A stretch of DNA of 64,000 nucleotides from Orychophragmus violaceus (GCA_030180135.1 CM058238.1:2180461-2244460); one strand, 5' to 3'; numbered from the stretch's first letter, positions 46,108 through 57,355 are shown. Notes: generated by a model from the sequence alone, not told the origin. A program made the numbers and translations.

Positions 46108-48416
46108 ATGCGGGAACTGGGTGGGTTCTGGGACCCCACCAGACCTGCATTCATAATTCGAGATTTAGTAACCAAGTTAACAGAAGACAAGATAGGAGGC
46201 AGCACCTCAATATGAGGGAGAGATTTTAAACGATCTGACGCCTTACTTGAAGGTTTGCCAGTAGATGGGTCATCCTTCTTCTTTGGAGAACGTTTGGCTT
46301 GAAAGGGCTTGAGTTTCTTCGATGCCATGGCTTTCTTAACCTTCGGACTCTTGGGGATCTTCTTCTTCCCATTCTGATTACCGAGCTCCATCCTCTTAGC
46401 AATAGAGCCCACTTTCGTAGAAGGGTTTAAGGTGACTGCTTGTTTAGTGCCTTGAGATGCACTCCTCAGCTTATTCTTAGCTGGAGATTGGTTTCTAGCA
46501 CTGGCTGAAGATCGAGTGCGTTTGCTCCTCGGGGAAGGGGAGTGAGCCGGTCGATCATAGGAGTTAACGCCGTGAGAGATAGGAACAGCAATTTCGGAGA
46601 TGGTATGTTCTAGACTCAGCTCCGTTTCACGAAGATCATCACCAAGGAGATCATCGTTCTCCAAGTCATCAGCCATTAGTTCCTTCTCATATTGCTCAAT
46701 GAAATTTATATCATCAACGGTAAGTTCCGTATCATCCACAATAAGCTCTGCATCATCAGGAACTTCAGCCACATCTTCCCAATCATTAGGGACTACATCA
46801 TTATCAAACAAATTTGCATTGTCCTCTTTGTCAAAAGGAGAGTGTGGTTCAAACACAGGGGTAGTTGTTGGGAAAGGGGAGGTCTCACCATGAGGTGGAG
46901 TTGGGTTTACACCTGAACCGTGCTGCAAAGCGGGAGGAGAGGGAGGAGCAACTGGTGCTATGGGTTCTGGAGAAACGATCTCAGCCTCTGCTGGCGGATT
47001 GCCTTGTCCGGATCCTTCACCAACCTCCATGACTGTTGATGGGGAAACCACATGGAGGAGTTGAGAGTCCTCATACACTGCTACTGCCTTTCCTTTGTCT
47101 TTCATTAAGGCCAAAGCACCTTCAGGGACAGCTTCTTGCTCAGTTGGGGTTGAGCTAGCTGCTCTATCACCTTGCCATTGTTCAAAGCTTGGATTGTTTC
47201 TTGTCGGAGATCGCTGGGATATTCTCTCAAAAGCAGCACCTCTTCTCCGGGGTGATACAATCCTTGGATCCAAAGCATCTTCTCTGTTCTGTTTTTCAAG
47301 ACGGGGATCACGAGAGTGAGATTCCTCTTCGGATCGACGCTTCCTGGAACCTGAAGAAGAAATCTCAGAAGCCACCCTGGATCGAGGAACTTGAGGGCGG
47401 TGTACACCATCAATTCTCTGCCATACAGAGGCTCCTCCAGAGCTTTTGGGAGCATGAGCATCTGGTCTGTCCTCATCTCTTAGGATGCGTCTTCGGACTT
47501 GACGGCGAGGAAGGTCCGTGGCTCTTACAGAAGAGATCTTCTCACGAACAGGAGAGAGGTTCCGAGGGACATTCCTGTCTTCATCACGATGATTTGAACT
47601 CGGGCGTGTTTCTTCTCTCGCACGGAGACGTTCTCTTGGAGACGTTGCATTCCTTCTTTGTGCTCCATCATTCGACTCTCTTCGTGACACTCTTGGGCAG
47701 CCACGTTCTTCATGGGCTATCGAGTGACATAAGAAGCAGAAACGATAAAGTTTCTCATACTGAAGAGACACCGAGAATGAATCACCATTCTGGAACTGAG
47801 CACGACGGCGCATGACCAGAGGACGAGTAACGTTCACCGTAACCAGGACACGACCGCCGTTTTCATCCACATCCTCAACGTGTCCAAGGGATTTTCCTAT
47901 CTCCCTGAAAGCTTCTTCCATCCAGTAATGGAGAGGAACACCACTGATTTTGACCCAGAAGGTCACAGAATCTGGGAAATCTTCACTGAGGTTTGGTGTC
48001 CATCGTTCCAAAGCAAAAGTCCACTTGTTAAAGTGGCAAGGTCTCCTGCGAAGCACTCTCTGTAGATCTTCCTCGCTCTGGAAGTCAAAACAGAAGCGAC
48101 CATTACCCAAATCTCGACCTTGGACCCTGCCTTCGAGGTTCCATATGCCTTCTTTGGGCATGAAAGCAAGCAGAGCTTCAGTGCTCCTTCCACTGGTGTT
48201 AAAGATCCGTCCAATAAGAGTCAAGTGGTAACGGGCCAACACAGCCGAGTTGTCAAGGTTTGGGAGGAGTATTGGGACATCCTCATCCTCATGAAGAGGT
48301 AAGTCTCTCTGTCGGAGCAGAGGAAGGTGAGGTTCACGAGGCCTTACAAAGTCGTTCTCTTCCAGAAGAGAGCTCTGGCTGCGAGAGGAAGAACCCTTCA
48401 AAAAGCGTCTGGCCAT
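46104..48416 (-). CDS. LINE ORF1: DUF4283/zinc-knuckle RNA-binding protein
   Basis: 770 residues. After a short basic N-terminus, a DUF4283-type domain (about residues 55-205) includes LTLIGRIFNTSGRSTEALLA and WVKISGVPLHYW. It is followed by a CCHC-like knuckle FCFLCHSIAHEERGCP (about 226-241). The rest is a long low-complexity tail, rich in Arg/Ser then Pro/Glu/Asp, ending in a Lys-rich part (KKIPKSPKVKKAMASKKLK). Such ORF1 proteins package the element RNA. The stop TGA overlaps the ORF2 ATG by three of four bases (ATGA), so ORF2 is probably translated by termination-reinitiation. Confidence 0.95.
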   Translation of the reverse strand: MARRFLKGSSSRSQSSLLEENDFVRPREPHLPLLRQRDLPLHEDEDVPILLPNLDNSAVLARYHLTLIGRIFNTSGRSTEALLAFMPKEGIWNLEGRVQGRDLGNGRFCFDFQSEEDLQRVLRRRPCHFNKWTFALERWTPNLSEDFPDSVTFWVKISGVPLHYWMEEAFREIGKSLGHVEDVDENGGRVLVTVNVTRPLVMRRRAQFQNGDSFSVSLQYEKLYRFCFLCHSIAHEERGCPRVSRRESNDGAQRRNATSPRERLRAREETRPSSNHRDEDRNVPRNLSPVREKISSVRATDLPRRQVRRRILRDEDRPDAHAPKSSGGASVWQRIDGVHRPQVPRSRVASEISSSGSRKRRSEEESHSRDPRLEKQNREDALDPRIVSPRRRGAAFERISQRSPTRNNPSFEQWQGDRAASSTPTEQEAVPEGALALMKDKGKAVAVYEDSQLLHVVSPSTVMEVGEGSGQGNPPAEAEIVSPEPIAPVAPPSPPALQHGSGVNPTPPHGETSPFPTTTPVFEPHSPFDKEDNANLFDNDVVPNDWEDVAEVPDDAELIVDDTELTVDDINFIEQYEKELMADDLENDDLLGDDLRETELSLEHTISEIAVPISHGVNSYDRPAHSPSPRSKRTRSSASARNQSPAKNKLRSASQGTKQAVTLNPSTKVGSIAKRMELGNQNGKKKIPKSPKVKKAMASKKLKPFQAKRSPKKKDDPSTGKPSSKASDRLKSLPHIEVLPPILSSVNLVTKSRIMNAGLVGSQNPPSSRI

Positions 48417-49339
48417 GGTTTTGTGAAGTAAGAAACGAAAAACTCAGAGAGGAACAGGAAAGTGAAGGAAAGGCTGGAGAAAGCAAAGAAAAAACAGAGA
48501 TGGAGAATCGGAAATGGAAGGATGAAAGGAGAGAAGAGGAAAACAGTAAGAGAGAAGGGAGAAAAGTGTTTCAAGAGAGGAGGCAGAAGGGATGAGTAAG
48601 ACAAGATTAGGTTATGTCACGGGAGACAAACGAAATCCCCTTGTCCGTACAGTGCGGCGCAAGGAATAGTAGAGAGGATTAGGGCGAACATCCTTTTCCG
48701 CACTATTTTTTGAAATTTTTCTTTCCATCACATTTATGATCCTATTATTAGTATTACTTATCTATGTGTCACAATTGTTCAAAAAAAAAAAAAAACTTTG
48801 TGTCACATAGTCATATGAGCATTGGGGTTGGGGTTTAAAAATGTCTATGTTTCTTATGTTAACATGTTGTAAATTGGCATGTTCCTACGAATTTTTTTGG
48901 TTAGATTTTATCTAATGAAAGAAAAAGTGCAAAATATCTGTGTGTTTCTTATGTGGTTTTTGAAATTTTCAAATCTATTATGCCATATTTCAATTTCTAT
49001 CACCAAAAATCCAAGTGGACATATTCCAAGAAACAATGTTTTTAAAAACTCTTAGAGATCACACAGAAGTTCAAGAACAAACCAATGAGAATTTGAAGCA
49101 TGAATCTTGATATCAATTTTTTCTCGTTTGACATTTCAAATCAGCCAAAATACTCTATTTTTACCAAAATATCTCACCAATGAATTTTTATTTTGTTTTA
49201 AACCTCATCAAAATCACTCAAAATCTACATAAATCTCAACCAAATTTTTTAAAACTCAAATTATTCTAAAAATATCTAAATGGACTATTACAGATTCAGA
49301 TGTTTGGAAATGCTCATAAATTAAAAGTAGAACCACTTA

Positions 49340-49735
49340 CTTTTCAACAGACTTAGTATGTGTTGACACATCAATTGATGCAATGACCAAACCTTTGAAA
49401 GTTGGTTGTAAGTTTACAATAACGGAAAGAACAAAATTACCAATCAAATGCAAAAATTATTGATATATCAAAGGAAACCATAGAGTTTACTTGATCAAAA
49501 CACTTGCACAAGTAACATCTGAAATCAAAAACAAAATATGAGGCAACATAGCATAAAACAAAAAAAAAAACATATGAATTACCAGATTTGAAAAAGAAAT
49601 ATGATACATTCTTACTCATATCACCAATAGTATCACTGAAGCTCAGATTTGTAAGGACAACTGAATTTTGTTATGTGCAAACAGAAGCCAATTTTTTGTT
49701 CTCCTTTGGAAAAAAACAAAGATGGATATGTGAAT
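49340..49735 (-). repeat. RX repeat, minus-strand partial copy
   Basis: The right part of block A2 is the same sequence as the minus-strand RX copy at 26887-27290. It contains TGTTGACACATCAATTGATG and AACTGAATTTTGTTATGTGC and stops exactly where block B2 starts. Confidence 0.7.
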
Positions 49736-49940
49736 CTTGGGCCGTGAAAGAAAATGTCATTCGTTAATTAAATTAATTTATATTGCTTGGAATGTAATAA
49801 TCATAATAATTTTTTTTGATTATATAATGGATCAAAAGCCTCGTAAGATGTCTTGTAAATGTAATCACTTGTTTGGTTCATCATGTCGTTATCAAAGTTC
49901 CACCCGCTAAATCAATAGTCCCTTGATGTATTTGCACCTA

Positions 49941-50118
49941 ATGGTGGAGACACATAGTGTAGCAAGGGGGCATATGCCCCCAATGATATTTGAAATTTAA
50001 TACGAATTTCATGTAAATTTAGTAATGTTTCATTAGTTTTTTTTTTTGTAATTCTGCTCCTACTTCTTTAAATAAATTCAAAATTGCCCCATAAAAATTA
50101 GTTCTACCTCCACTAATC
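49941..50118. mobile_element. hAT-type MITE with 8-bp target duplication
   Basis: GCACCTA flanks the 178-bp insert (TGCACCTA at 49933-49940; CGCACCTA at 50118-50125 if the first base is counted), and block B1 has the single site CGCACCTA near 36510. The ends ATGGTGGAG and TTAGTGGAG (right end inverted), together with the GGGGGCATATGCCCCC palindrome, resemble hAT MITEs. Confidence 0.7.
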
Positions 50119-50172
50119 GCACCTACAATTTAAATAACACAAACTCAATAATTTACGTATTTAAATGGATAA

Positions 50173-51332
50173 CTAGATTTTGATCCGCGCTTAAAAAAGC
50201 GCGGGATTATTTTTCTTTACAAAATTTACTTTTTATTTATTTGGTAATAGTAATTTAGATTTTTAATTATGCAATCTAATTTTAATTATAATTATTTAAC
50301 CCGCATTATAAAAATGAGTTAATAATTTAGATTTTTTAAAAATGAATTGTGTTATTTATGAGAAGATATAACATAAATATTAAGAGATTAAAATAACGAT
50401 TTCACATTATATGTTTTAATCCGTGTTGTATCAACATATCATGGTTTGTAAATACACACACGCAGACATATATATATATGAAAACAACTATTGTAAAATT
50501 TATGTGATATAAATTTAATTTTTATTGTATTTATTTAAAATATTATTTTATAAAACAACATATCTACGAAAGTAGAAAAAGAATAATCAGTATATATATA
50601 TTTAACACATGTTGTAGTGGTATATATAATTTGTAAATTTGTTGGAACAACCCGTTAAAAACTACATTTAAACATAAAGCATAATTTGATGCCTCAAATA
50701 TTTTAATAGTATAAATATGGAATAATTTTAATATTTTATTATGTTTAAAATATATCAACTGAAATTATTTAATATATATATATATATTAAATTCATGAGA
50801 AGATTTTTTATAGAATATTTGTAATCGAAAATGGTTAATTTATTTTTCAACCCGTTCATTGATTTAAATATTTTGCAATCAACCCGTTAACTTTTATGGA
50901 AACCCCTTTAAAAAGTGAAATCATAAAAACATCAATCGTAATATGTATATATATTTGAAACAAAAATAAAGAAAATATTAACATATATTTTGATTAAATC
51001 ATAAATTAGAGAATTTTATCTTATATATACAAAATAATTGATGTATAAATTATTTAATTATATTTATCAATTGATTTAATAGTTTAATGATTGTATATAC
51101 ATTTGTTTTAATTTTAATTAATTAAGAAAATGAGACCCATTATATTTTGGTTGTTTGACTACATGTTTAATAATTGTCTTGTTTGGAAATATGGATTGTA
51201 GAAATAATGTTATATTCTCTAATTACCTTTAATAAAATTTAATTAAATTATTAATGTGCAATTGCATAAATTGTAATAAACACATGAACTAAATGTTAGT
51301 CTTTAATATACTCTATTTTTTAATAGTATTGA
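50173..51332 (-). mobile_element. Non-autonomous Helitron
   Basis: Read on the minus strand, the insert begins TCAATACTATT and ends CTAG. A GC-rich hairpin CCGCGCTTTTTTAAGCGCGG lies 9-10 nt before the CTAG. The insertion lies between A (50172) and T (51333) without target duplication, and block B1 shows the intact target GGATAATGCATTT near 38412. TC...CTRR, the 3' hairpin and the AT target are the defining Helitron marks. The 1160-bp body is AT-rich and lacks Rep/Hel coding sequence. Confidence 0.9.
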
Positions 51333-51489
51333 TGCATTTATCCATTTATAAACTTAGTAACCACATAATTTTTTAAGTAACTACATCAATCCACCAAATT
51401 ATCAACTAGTTATATGGATCATCCGAATGATATCTATCTGTACGACTAAACTAAAGAATATCCTGCTCTTTCTTTTATGAATCAAGAGG

Positions 51490-52878
51490 AATACCCACTT
51501 GCTTTTGGGGAATACCCACTTGCTTTGAGAGGCAAATCTGATTGTGTTAAAAAAATCTCGCCTTTGAGAGGCAGAACTCTCTCCCAACTTCCAAACCCTA
51601 GCGCCGCCTCTATATTTTCCGATCGCCCTTTCCGATTTGCGGTGGCTTTCACCGCGGTCGGGAATGGGTTCGCCGTGGTCTCCTTTGTCTCCTTCGGCTT
51701 CTTTTCCTGTGAGATTGCAAGGCCTTTAGCGTAGATCTGGTTTTAGAGCTTCTCGCCTCTTGGATTTCTCCGACGGTGGTTTGGGTCTCTGGTTAGCGTC
51801 TCGATTCTCTTCCCTCTCCTTTGGTTGTTGCATGAGGACTGCGATTCCGTGGTGATGGTCCTGTTTCTTGTTCCGCTGCTGTTTCCTTTGTATCCGGCGA
51901 GCTTAGGATAGTTCCTGTCTGTTCGGTCTCTGGTAAAGGTGGTCGGAGTCGTGCTTCTTCCTCTCTTCTGAGTTTGGGGATGGCTCAGTGTCTGGCGGTT
52001 TGCTCCTCTCCTCTTCTCTCTCCGGTTTCTCTTGATAGCGGTCCTCTGCTTCTTTTGTTGCTGGTGGCTCGCCGTCTCGCTACTTCGTCTCTCCGGGCAA
52101 GGTTTGTGTTTTCCTCCGTCTATGTTTCCTGGGCTAGTTAGGGTTGTGGCTTGCTTCGTGCTTGGGTCTCTCCTGTGGCGGCTAGGTTTTGCTCCTCTTT
52201 TCCCTCTGGATGTTTCTTTCTCTTCTCTCTCGCATCTCTGGGGTTTTGGTGGGAGTTTTTCCTCTCTTGGGGCTCTGGTGCTGTTCTAGTTCCCGGTGGT
52301 CTGTGAGGTTGGCTTGCCTTTGTTGGGAGATTTGTGCTTGTTAGGCTTTGGAGGTTTCTGTTTGTTCCGGTGGTCAGTGCAGGTCCTCTCCGTTCGCGCT
52401 TGTTGCTCCTGCTATGCCATTGTTGGTTGTTGTGGCGAGTTTGAAGTCCTGTGTTTCTCGGTTCTGCTTGTGTCGCGCCTCTGCTGCTTCTGCCTTGGGT
52501 CTCTGCGTGGGTTCTTGGGCCTCCTCTTCACTGGTTTCGGAGAACTTGCTTTGCTCCGGTTGATCATCCATCTTCTCCCAAGCTGCTTTCTGTCCGGGCT
52601 AGGTTGGGTCCTAGCTTGTGGTGAGTGTTTGTCCCGGTTTTGGTTGAGTTCCGTTAGCTTCCGTCTCTTGTGCTCGAGTTTGTTTGTGGCCTTTTGCGGT
52701 TTTCTGTGGATGTGATGGTGGTTTTGTGTCTGGCTTGCCTTGTGCCTTGTTGTATCCTTTTTGTTCAGGTTCTCTTCTTTCTTTGCTGTTGTAGCCTTAG
52801 TGTTGTTCTAAGTTTGTAATTATCCATGCTGTAACACTTCCATCTGCAATTAATTTGAAAGCCATTGTTCAAAAAAAA
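51490..52878 (+). mobile_element. Poly(A) retroposon inserted in block B2
   Basis: This insert interrupts TTATGAATCAAG...AAATGGTGTTATG, which is continuous in B1 (near 38565-38590). It is GC- and T-rich, runs from about 51490, and ends TTGAAAGCCATTGTTC plus a 15-nt A tail. The left end has a short direct repeat GAATACCCACTTGCTTT (two copies at 51489 and 51511). No reverse-transcriptase motif is present; open frames up to 139 residues look spurious. The target duplication is short or blurred by A-rich sequence. Confidence 0.75.
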
Positions 52879-54086
52879 AAAAAAAGAAATGGTGTTATGA
52901 AAAGGTAAACACGAATATATACACCATATACTAATCAACTTGGCATATACGTATTTCTTAGGCGTTGAATAAATTAAATTTGCTGTAATTAGCGGATGCA
53001 GTCATCCAACAAATTTGGATGATCCTTAAATGGATTCCTTTGACTAAACTTTTTTCTTCGCTTTATGATACATATTGAAGTTTTATATTCTAAACCATAT
53101 CTCTAGATGTTTATTAGACTTATGAGTAAACTAGATTAAATAGGAAACTCAAAAGTTCTTGTTACCTTCCTGCTAACTTAGTTTTTTTTTCCTCCAAAAT
53201 TTAGTTTAATGTTACTAACCATATTATATAAGACTGATTCGCAAGACCTCTCTTAAAATTCACCTTGCCATCATAACTCAAATCACAATTAGAAAATGAT
53301 AAATGTAATTTACATTCCTAAAGATTTAGTATTAAAGATTTAAAGGTATATATGAAAAACCACGTATCTAAGCATTTATCTGTTTTTTTTGTAAACATCA
53401 AGTATCTAAATTTTATGGTTTGTATAGCTGTCGAACTTATGTTGGATTTAGATTACAAATAATGTCAAATATTAAAATGTTAACTATTAATAAAACACAA
53501 TCAAAAGACCTTAAAATAATATATCGAAGTCGCTTTGGTGAAGATACCACGATGATCAAGAAGATTGTATGAGCTGTAGATGTGTATAAAACTACAATGA
53601 AAACTCATAGCATCTTTTGGTCGTCATTTAGATTTAAATGTTTGCTTCTTTTTTTTTTGGGTCAAAGATTTAAATGCTTGCTAAGGAATAAATATACTAC
53701 ATTTTTTACACTTTTATTAGTAACTTACAAATTAAGATGCTTCATATTGTTTCTAATCAATTTCCATGTTCTTGTATTTTTTTTATAATTTCAAATCATA
53801 CTCGGATATTTCTTGGTGATGTAAGTAAAATCATGTCTATAATTTCATCAAGATTTATAGAGAAGACGAAATATTGGGAACTGGTTATTAGGAAAAAAAA
53901 CAAATTATACACATCACCAAGAAATATCCGGCCTTTAGGCCCATAAATTACTCCTATTGGGCCTTTAGGGCCCATTTGTGATGAAACTTGTATACGAGTC
54001 ACCAATTTTCACTGGAGTGGCGCGGAGTCGCCGGTTTCCTTCAGTCTCCGGGAAAAACCTTTGCAAAAACCTCATCAATCACAGAC

Positions 54087-56466
54087 ATGGAGATTAGGGA
54101 AGACTACAAATTCCTGAGAATTGAAGACGCTTTCAAAGCATTGCATCTCAATGTTAGCCTCATTGGAGTCATAGTCGAGTTGGGTTTTCCCTCTAACTCT
54201 GGTATCGTGAATCCATCTCCCAAAACCCTTTGCAAATCCATTGCTTAGGTTCATGAATTCCAAATCGTAGCTTCGTTATTGATTATTAATCTGTTTCAGA
54301 TTGTTCCTGTACGCTGAATATCGTCGATCCATGGCATACGGGATCTGGCCTTCCTGTTAAGTTCATCGTTCGTACCAATCGAGCGCTTCCTCGAGTCGAA
54401 TCGATTGGGGATATAATCTTCCTCTCACGTGTAAAGGTGCGATACACTTGCAGATTTTCTGAGACAATTTTCTTCTTCTGGGATTACAGTCTCTTTGTTC
54501 TTTTCAACGCAGATTGTGCTTGTTAACCGGAAAATCACTGCTCTCTTCAATGAAACATCTTCTTCGTTTGCTCTATTTAACGGGAAAACTGGCGAGGGTT
54601 TTGTACCGTACCTGTCGTCACCTAAATTTCAGATGAGAGAACAGGATAAGAACTTCTTATCAAATCTCAGAGAATGGATGATGACTTACAAGTTTGACGA
54701 TGGTAAGTATGACACCGTTGCACAGCAATGTTTTCATTTCTTGAGCATCCAATGGATTTGCGTGTAGCTCTAGTGACACGATTTTGGTCTTCTAGATTGC
54801 TTGTGAATGGTATTTTTTTCATTGAAGATTCCATATGCAATTGGTTTGCTTCTTATTTGAACTCAAATGGGTTCTGAGTCTTGGTATCAAGGTTGATTTT
54901 TTTGCTTTGTTTTATGATAGGGTCATGCTGTTTCACATCCTTGAAAGATATCAAAGAAGAGGAATATTCAAACCTATCTGGCCTGGTAGATTCCAAAAAT
55001 TTGTTTTGGTTTTATCTTCCATGTTTATGTAAGGAACTGGACGTGTCCAAATTGGAGATTATGGTCTGCCATGTCTTTTGACGTTGTTTCTCATTCTTTC
55101 TTGCCCCTCCAGATTGTTCATATTTCCAAGGACGATAAAGATAGGTGTTACATTTTTCTTTGGGATGGAACTGAGATGCCACCGTGCAATTTCGTGGTAA
55201 AGTAAGTCTGTATGCTTCACCCTATTCAGCTCTCTAGCTTTCCTTTTGAATGATTTTGAGATCCCATTTTTGTATTTTATTCGTATTTTAAACTTTTCCT
55301 AGCGTCCACATTCCAAACGTAATGTGTTGGCTCTTGAGAGCTCACTGTTTTGTCTTGCAATTTGACATCATAACAGGTCAGAAAGGCTTCCTTTATGTGT
55401 CGAACCAGAGATGTTGCCTACTCATGTGTTACGCAAGTTTCCTACTTTTGGTTCCGTCCTGAGAATCATAGTAGAGAATGTTACTGAGAAGCAGGCCATT
55501 CAATGTCTTCAACCTGGTCAACACGTGAAGTTTCTGAACCTTTTCCTCCAAGTAAATATGGGATTATGGATCGCAACTTTTAGTCCCTCTACAAAGATGC
55601 AGTACACAATGTGCGGCGAGATGCAAGCCTTTATACCTCAAAGGTCTCTCTTAACACTTTTTTTGTATCCTGTGATTTGTTGTTATGCATTGCCCACTTT
55701 CTTACATATTCAGAATGTGCAGAGAGAAGTTCTCATCGAGATGGAACCACATCACGCGATGCATTAGTCCTTTCCACTCAGGAATCACAGGTTATATAAT
55801 AAACTCAATAGTTTATTTGAACTTTCGACCACATGTGGCATACTGTTGAAAATTATTGGCTTAATCTTTTTAGGGGTTGCACATGAAGACGCTCCCTTTG
55901 TTACTCTGATGGACATCCTGACCTATCGCAATGTATTGTATCCCAAAAGCTATCATTTACTCGTAACTTGTAGAACAGGACTAGTGAAAACTTTCCAAAC
56001 TTGATAGTATTTGATTATGCTTGTGCAGGTGACTGCTAAATTCAGATGTGTTGTTCGGTTCATACAAGTGATTCCCAGAGATGTCAGAAAGTTCCACGGT
56101 TTGAATGGAAAATTCAAACTGCTAGCAATACTAGAAGATGCAACAGCCAGAATCCACGCTTCTCTATATGCTGATGAAGGGGTAAACTACTAATCAGTTT
56201 TTATGTTCCGAGAATTACTTCAAGGGGATGGCTAATATTTGTATCCACAATTTCATTGACAGGAGAAGTTTTTTGGGTGTGACACATCTGATGAAGAGGC
56301 TCTGGTCAAGAAGCTGAATCAATTGTTGGGTGGTGATGAGATGAACCAAGTTCCAAGAAATCCTCCATGGGTGCAATGTTGTTTGTTTTCTTTTTACAGA
56401 AACAAAAAAGATCAATGGGGTAGCAGAAGATTCCGGATCTTTGATACATGGATTAACACTCTATGA
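54087..56466 (+). CDS. POT1b: POT1b, telomere/telomerase-associated protein
   Basis: Ten exons, 54087-54201, 54300-54436, 54513-54702, 54921-54985, 55113-55201, 55377-55643, 55714-55790, 55874-55932, 56029-56181 and 56263-56466, join in phase to 451 residues. The protein starts MEIREDYKFLRIEDAFKALH and ends WGSRRFRIFDTWINTL. The first OB-type (Telo_bind) region is spread over exons 1-3 (CTLNIVDPWHTGSGLPVKFI, GDIIFLSRVK). Further segments are VHISKDDKDRCYIFLWDGTE, VTAKFRCVVRFIQVIPRDVR and FKLLAILEDATARIHASLYA. The length is close to the roughly 454 residues of A. thaliana POT1b (At5g06310). POT1 proteins bind telomeric DNA or the telomerase RNA; Brassicaceae carry the duplicated POT1a and POT1b. 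All splice sites are GT-AG and no frame defect is seen, so the gene appears functional despite its rearranged promoter. The gene converges on NHL3. Confidence 0.95.
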
Positions 56467-56647
56467 GTAAAGGTAAATCTCAATATATAACTATTTTATT
56501 CACATGGAACCATACACTAAAAGATTATTACACAAAGACATATAACTCTCCAACGATATCACATAAAGTCACATGTACGAAAATAACGAAGATGACAATC
56601 TAAACCCAGGAAGATAAAATAAACAATAGCATTGACTTTGACTAGCA

Positions 56648-57355
56648 TCAAAAGTCAATATCACACTTGGTCCGCCGGAACTGAAACCCGCTGGTTGTAT
56701 TAGAGGAACTGAGAGGAACCTTAAGATCGCACCTAACCTTCGGCTTGAACTTCCACGACTTTATCAACCCAAACTTAAACCTCATCTTAAGTCTCAGCTT
56801 CGCATCGATCCTGTATATCCCCGACTTCAAATCCTCGTCCAGATCCCGTCGATCTCCACCGGTAAGCACCACCAAGCTCTGTCCCGCAAGTTTAGTTCCG
56901 ACATCCGTTGTGTTCTTATGCCCCTGGTAAAACGGCGAGACGTTACCGGAGCCGAATCGCTGGTCTCCGTAGTAGCCTCTGACCTCGATCTGGTCATAGT
57001 AGACACCGATCCGTCGATTAGGATTCCGAATTGTGAAATTGAGGTCGAGGTTGTATTGAAGGTTGTTGTCTGTGCCGAGTGTGAATTGTGTGAGCTTGGC
57101 GTCGGTGACGTGGAATTTGATGGCGTTGGGTCGGAAAATTAGCCAGATGATCAAAGCGGCTATGCCTATAACGACGGCTAGGGTGATGAGGATGTTGAAG
57201 ATGACGCTTAAGATGCAGCAGCCACAACAGCCAAGACAGTCACCTAAACAGCCGCATCCACCACCGCCTCTCCCGTGGCTGTGAGAGACTTTCCTTGGCG
57301 GAGGAATCGACGGTCCGTAGTACGCACCGTTCAAGTGCGGTTGCTTGTCCCCCAT
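56648..57355 (-). CDS. NHL3: NDR1/HIN1-like protein 3
   Basis: A single-exon 235-residue protein. A Gly/Cys-rich N-terminus (GGGCGCLGDCLGCCGCCILS, residues 31-50) is a likely palmitoylation or membrane-proximal region. One transmembrane helix follows (about 50-73, VIFNILITLAVVIGIAALII), then an extracellular LEA_2 domain with NPNRRIGVYYD (111-121) and several N-glycosylation sequons (NFT, NTT, NTT). In A. thaliana NHL3 (At5g06320) is a plasma-membrane protein induced by salicylic acid and avirulent Pseudomonas. A GTTGACGC W-box-like element lies upstream at about 57512 and a TATA-like ATATATA at 57468. The gene is convergent with POT1b with 182 bp between stops. Intact. Confidence 0.97.
   Translation of the reverse strand: MGDKQPHLNGAYYGPSIPPPRKVSHSHGRGGGGCGCLGDCLGCCGCCILSVIFNILITLAVVIGIAALIIWLIFRPNAIKFHVTDAKLTQFTLGTDNNLQYNLDLNFTIRNPNRRIGVYYDQIEVRGYYGDQRFGSGNVSPFYQGHKNTTDVGTKLAGQSLVVLTGGDRRDLDEDLKSGIYRIDAKLRLKMRFKFGLIKSWKFKPKVRCDLKVPLSSSNTTSGFQFRRTKCDIDF

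Larger units (their letters stand above)
41971..48719 (-). mobile_element. Full-length LINE (L1/Ta11-like) with two intact ORFs
   Basis: TCTTTCCATCACATTT occurs at 41955-41970 and 48720-48735, a 16-bp target duplication. A run of T at 41971-41984 is the poly(A) tail of a minus-strand insertion. The 6.75-kb body has a 5' UTR of about 300 bp, ORF1 (48416-46104), ORF2 (46107-42004) and a very short 3' UTR. The uninterrupted target is present in block A1 (about 24473-24490). Both ORFs are open from end to end, indicating a recent insertion. Confidence 0.96.
41788..49730 (+). repeat. Duplicated block A, copy 2 (carries the LINE)
   Basis: Collinear with 24303-27290 after removing the LINE (41971-48719). 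Its uninterrupted sequence at about 49308-49345 is the empty site for the MULE of copy 1. Its right edge directly abuts block B2 at the TTGGGCC junction. Confidence 0.85.
49737..54127 (+). repeat. Block B2: POT1b promoter region, gene-proximal copy
   Basis: Collinear with B1 (36335-41199). It carries three insertions that B1 lacks (49941-50118, 50173-51332 and about 51490-52878). Just before the POT1b start lies a cluster of site II-like motifs, TTTAGGCCCATAAATTACTC followed by TATTGGGCCTTTAGGGCCCA, at 53932-53975. Confidence 0.88.

Noticed and set aside
47189..47815. 208-codon plus-strand frame inside the LINE
   Set aside because: Shadow of LINE ORF1 on the opposite strand.
52296..52715. 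139-codon Cys/Leu-rich frame in the retroposon
   Set aside because: Repetitive translation of T- and G-rich retroposon DNA with no known domain.
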